7,652 bases of DNA from Bifidobacteriaceae bacterium (lineage in GTDB: Bacteria > Actinomycetota > Actinomycetes > Actinomycetales > WQXJ01), in NCBI GenBank assembly GCA_031268115.1, contig JAIRXV010000472.1:1-7652 (forward strand). Reading direction: 5' to 3'. This document shows, in pieces, positions 4,943-7,652 of this stretch. The first letter of the stretch is position 1, and each line of letters begins with the position of its first letter. A program made the translations under genes and the position numbers. The notes beneath the pieces were generated by a model. The model was not told the origin of the DNA. It was given only the letters and a program-made list of their open reading frames with translations, and made no database searches.

Positions 4943-6483
4943 CCGGCGCTTGGGGCCTGCGTGACTCGCTCAAGTACCAGTTCGCGGACGCGCGCTGCAT
5001 CGGCCTGACCGCGGGTCGCTTTCATAACGGCTCCGACGATGGCGCCCGCCGCCGCCACTTTGCCCCCTCGAATCTTCGCTGCGATGTCGGGATTGGCCCC
5101 AAGAGCTGCGTCGACGGCGGCCGTGAGTGCGCCATCGTCGGAGACCACGGCCAAACCACGGGCGCCCGCCACCGCCGATGGCGATCCCTCCCCCGCCAGC
5201 GTCCCCGCCAACACTTGGCGCGCCAGCTTGTCGGTCAAGCGCCCGTCCGCGACTAGTTTGTCGAGTTCCGCGACGTCCTTCGGGGCAACGGGCAGGTCCG
5301 CGAGTTCGATGCCGCGTTCGTTGGCGGCCCGGGCCAACTCGCCGAGCCACCATTTGCGCGCGCCCGCCGGGCTCGCACCGGCCGCCACCGTGGCGGCTAT
5401 CGCGTCGAGTGCCCCCGCAGCCCCCACATCGCGCATTTCGGTTTCCGTGAACGCCCATTCGCTCTGGAGCCGTCGGCGCCGCTCGGCCGGAGGCTCGGGC
5501 AACGTGGCCCGGAGCGACTCGACCCACTCCGGTGCGGGCACCACCGGCAGGAGGTCCGGCTCGGGGAAATATCGGGAGTCTTCCGCTTCTTCCTTTGAGC
5601 GCCCCGCAGTGGTTCGGCCGGTGTCTTCGTGGAAGTGCCGTGTCTCTTGCACCACCCTTTCGCCGCCCGCCAACAACGTCGCTTGACGCTCAATCTCGTA
5701 GCGAACCGCGCGTTCGATGGCGCGCAGCGAGTTCACGTTCTTGGTTTCGGTGCGTTTGCCGAACGGCACGGCCCGCTGATCCGCTCCGGCTTTCGCGCGG
5801 GGGCGCAGCGACACGTTCACGTCCGCTCTGATCGAACCTTGCTCCATGCGGGCATCGGAAATCCCGAGCGCCACCACCAGTTCCCGCAGCGCCGCCACAT
5901 AGGCACGGGCGACCTCTGGGGTGCGCGGGCCCATTCCTTCCACGGGTTTGGTGACGATCTCGATGAGCGGCGTACCGCCCCGGTTGTAGTCGACCAGCGA
6001 ATAGTCTGCCCCGTGGATACGACCCGTCTGCCCGCCCACATGGGAGAGCTTGGCCGCGTCTTCTTCCATGTGGGCTCGCTCGATATCGACCCGCACCGCG
6101 GTACCGTCGGCCAATTCCACGTCGAGGTAGCCGTCGTAGTCGATCGGTTCGTCGTATTGGGATATCTGATAGTCTTTGGATACATCCGGGTAGAAATAGT
6201 TCTTGCGCGCGAACCGGGAACTGCGCGCAACCGAACAGTTCAGCGCCAACCCCAGCCGGATCGCCGATTCGATGGCTTTTTCGTTCACGGTGGGCATTGC
6301 GCCGGGCAAACCCAAACACACTGGGCACACGTGGGTGTTGGGCGGCGCACCGAACGTCGTGGCGCAGCCGCAGAACATCTTGGTGGCAGTGTTCAATTCC
6401 ACGTGTACCTCGATCCCGAACACGGGATCGAACCGCTCCATCGCGGTCTCAAAGTCCAACGATTCGCCCTGGTCGCCGCTCAC
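4927..6483 (-). CDS. gatB: Asp/Glu-tRNA amidotransferase subunit B
   Basis: GatB binds misacylated Glu-tRNA(Gln) and/or Asp-tRNA(Asn) and activates the side-chain carboxyl with ATP, so that ammonia from GatA can convert it to the amide; it works in the cytoplasmic GatCAB complex. The 518 residues show the family in order: FGIEVHVEL (22-30), a four-cysteine metal site C38-x-C40 and C53-x2-C56, KNYFYPD (94-100), HMEEDAAKLSH (138-148), DYNRGGTPLIEI (165-176), EQGSIRADVNVSLR (214-227) and RYFPEPDLLP (304-313). Beyond about residue 335 come the helical and YqeY-like tail domains that contact the tRNA. The start is GTG 6483: a strong GAAAGGGG (6498-6491) lies seven bases upstream. The GTG overlaps the gatA stop (GTGA), so translation is coupled. 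Residue 303 is Ser in DSRYFP, where most GatB proteins I recall have Tyr. The C-terminal PSAGPPSA tail lies partly in the tandem repeat. Confidence 0.97.
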   Translation of the reverse strand: MSGDQGESLDFETAMERFDPVFGIEVHVELNTATKMFCGCATTFGAPPNTHVCPVCLGLPGAMPTVNEKAIESAIRLGLALNCSVARSSRFARKNYFYPDVSKDYQISQYDEPIDYDGYLDVELADGTAVRVDIERAHMEEDAAKLSHVGGQTGRIHGADYSLVDYNRGGTPLIEIVTKPVEGMGPRTPEVARAYVAALRELVVALGISDARMEQGSIRADVNVSLRPRAKAGADQRAVPFGKRTETKNVNSLRAIERAVRYEIERQATLLAGGERVVQETRHFHEDTGRTTAGRSKEEAEDSRYFPEPDLLPVVPAPEWVESLRATLPEPPAERRRRLQSEWAFTETEMRDVGAAGALDAIAATVAAGASPAGARKWWLGELARAANERGIELADLPVAPKDVAELDKLVADGRLTDKLARQVLAGTLAGEGSPSAVAGARGLAVVSDDGALTAAVDAALGANPDIAAKIRGGKVAAAGAIVGAVMKATRGQADAARVRELVLERVTQAPSAGPPSA

Positions 6484-7652
6484 AGTACGGCCCCTTTCGA
6501 TACGTCCACGGCGCCGAGTCCGCCCGGCGCACTCACCTCAACCAGCCGGCCGGCCTCACCGGCGCGGGCGCCCACCGTCGGCGCCTTTTGGGCCAACGGC
6601 CCACCCCAGCGCGATGTCAACGCTCCTTCCAGCGCCGCGGCCACCCGGTACACCCACGCGTCGGCCCGGGCTGGCGCCAACACCTGTACGCCCACCGGCA
6701 ATCCGTCGTCGGCCAGTCCAACCGGCACCGAGATACCTGGGATTCCGGCCAGATTGGCCGGAATGGTCGCGATATCGGACAAGTACATGGCGAGGGGATC
6801 GTCGAGTTTTTCGCCAAGGCGAAAAGCCGTTGTCGGGCACGTTGGAGATACCAACACATCCACGGACTGCCAAGCGCCCGCCAAGTCTTCCTGGACTAGC
6901 GTGCGAACCTTTTGCGCCGATCCGTAGTAGGCGTCGTAATACCCAGCGGATAGCGCATAGGTTCCTAGAATAATCCTTCGTTTGACTTCCGCCCCGAATC
7001 CGGCCTCACGCGTGGCCCCCATCACGGTCTCCACGGTAGGCGACGAGGCGCCGGGCTCCACCCGAATCCCGTAGCGCATCGCGTCGAAACGCGCCAGATT
7101 GCTCGACGCTTCGGACGGCATGATCAAGTAATACGCGCCCAAGGCGTACACAAACGAGGGGCAGGACACCAAGGAAACCTCCGCGCCTAAATCCTCAAGC
7201 ACACCCAAAGCGTCGGCGTAGCGTTCCAACACGCCCTGCTGGAACCCTTCGCCGCGCAATTCCCGAACTATGCCGATCCTGACCCCCCGAAGCCCCTCCA
7301 GAAGGCCTTGGCGAGCGTATTCAACGGCCGGGGCGACGGGGCCGGGCAGCGAGGTCGAATCGTGAGGATCGTGCCCCGCGACTGCCTCATGCAGCATGGC
7401 GGAGTCCAAGACGGTCCGGGCGCACGGCCCCACCTGGTCCAATGACGACGCCATCGCGACAAGCCCGTAGCGCGACACCGCGCCATAGGTCGGCTTCGCC
7501 CCGACGGTCCCGGTGACGGCCGCGGGCTGGCGGATGGACCCCCCGGTGTCGGAACCGAGTGCTAGCGGCGCCTCGACCGCCGCCACCGCCGCCGCCGATC
7601 CCCCACCCGAACCACCTGGAATCCGGTCCAACGCCCACGGGTTGTGGGTGGG
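6480..7652 (-). CDS. gatA: Asp/Glu-tRNA amidotransferase subunit A (cut by right edge)
   Basis: GatA is the glutaminase of GatCAB: it releases ammonia from glutamine and passes it through a channel to GatB. The visible 390 residues are the C-terminal part; roughly the first 100 or more, including the catalytic lysine, lie beyond the window. The first visible residues read PTHNPWALDRIPGGS. The amidase signature GGSGGGSAAAVAA supplies the cis-serine (codon 7610-7608), and LGSDTGGSIRQPAA supplies the nucleophile serine (codon 7538-7536). Their 24-residue spacing equals that of Ser154 and Ser178 in the staphylococcal enzyme. GAKPTYGAVSRYGLVAMASSLDQVGP and the ISVPVGLADDGLPVGVQVLA block near the end are also typical. 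Gly replaces the second serine of GGSSGG, as I recall from mycobacterial GatA, so this is lineage-typical and not a defect. The TGA at 6482-6480 overlaps the GTG of gatB. gatC is expected just outside the window. Confidence 0.97.
   Translation of the reverse strand, partial: PTHNPWALDRIPGGSGGGSAAAVAAVEAPLALGSDTGGSIRQPAAVTGTVGAKPTYGAVSRYGLVAMASSLDQVGPCARTVLDSAMLHEAVAGHDPHDSTSLPGPVAPAVEYARQGLLEGLRGVRIGIVRELRGEGFQQGVLERYADALGVLEDLGAEVSLVSCPSFVYALGAYYLIMPSEASSNLARFDAMRYGIRVEPGASSPTVETVMGATREAGFGAEVKRRIILGTYALSAGYYDAYYGSAQKVRTLVQEDLAGAWQSVDVLVSPTCPTTAFRLGEKLDDPLAMYLSDIATIPANLAGIPGISVPVGLADDGLPVGVQVLAPARADAWVYRVAAALEGALTSRWGGPLAQKAPTVGARAGEAGRLVEVSAPGGLGAVDVSKGAVL
6491..6498 (-). promoter_or_regulatory. 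ribosome binding site for gatB
   Basis: GAAAGGGG reads toward gatB, seven bases before the GTG at 6483, and lies inside the last codons of gatA. It decides the GTG start over the internal ATG at residue 15 (MERFDPVF). Confidence 0.8.

Noticed and set aside
4825..5256. A + strand frame starting at ATG 4825, overlapping the end of the membrane gene by ATGA, which would translate both 32-bp repeat units
   Set aside because: It runs about 330 bases antisense through the well-supported C-terminal part of gatB, is rich in Arg and Trp, has no family character, and lacks a ribosome binding site. The ATGA overlap is probably coincidental.
5629..6927. A 432-codon open frame on the + strand opposite gatB and gatA
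   Set aside because: It is an antisense shadow caused by high GC at third positions; its translation shows no motifs, and it spans two recognised genes.
7590..7620. Gly in place of the second Ser of the GatA GGSSGG signature as a catalytic defect
   Set aside because: The cis-serine and nucleophile serine are both present at the normal spacing, and the same GGSGGGS form is, as I recall, normal in actinobacterial GatA.

Overview
This window looks like an ordinary stretch of chromosome from a GC-rich actinobacterium. The lineage call rests on the GC-biased coding, the presence of a DUF3039 protein (a family I know only from Actinomycetota), and the GatA signature written GGSGGGS instead of the more common GGSSGGS, as in mycobacterial GatA. 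I cannot place it more finely. I see no rRNA, tRNA, insertion sequence, prophage or CRISPR array, and no recognisable multi-gene defence or biosynthetic system.

Layout from left to right. On the + strand, the 3' end of a HAD-superfamily phosphatase gene (1-288) is followed 11 bp later by pncB, nicotinate phosphoribosyltransferase (300-1631), the entry step of NAD+ salvage from nicotinate. On the - strand, converging on pncB, three closely packed genes read in the order serine beta-lactamase-family hydrolase (4245-3007), PfkB-family sugar or nucleoside kinase (3010-2033) and a small DUF3039 protein (2009-1713). The first two overlap by ATGA, and the third starts 23 bp after the second ends, so they are probably one transcript. 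Divergent from this unit, a small membrane-protein gene with a clear ribosome binding site starts at 4380. It appears to be frameshifted near 4584, and its second half continues in another frame to 4828. Converging on it are the last two genes of the gatCAB type on the - strand: gatB (6483-4927) and gatA (6480 to beyond the right edge). They share a GTGA overlap and would make the amidotransferase that converts Glu-tRNA(Gln) and/or Asp-tRNA(Asn) into the correctly amidated form.

The most unusual structure is not a gene. At both convergent junctions the 3' end of the essential-type gene is repeated just downstream. The last 31 bases of pncB, including the stop codon, plus 3 more bases recur exactly 72 bp downstream. 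The last bases of gatB recur imperfectly as an adjacent 32-bp unit. In both cases the second stop codon is in frame with the first. The other observation worth checking is the broken four-helix membrane gene. The remainder of the window is conventional housekeeping content.
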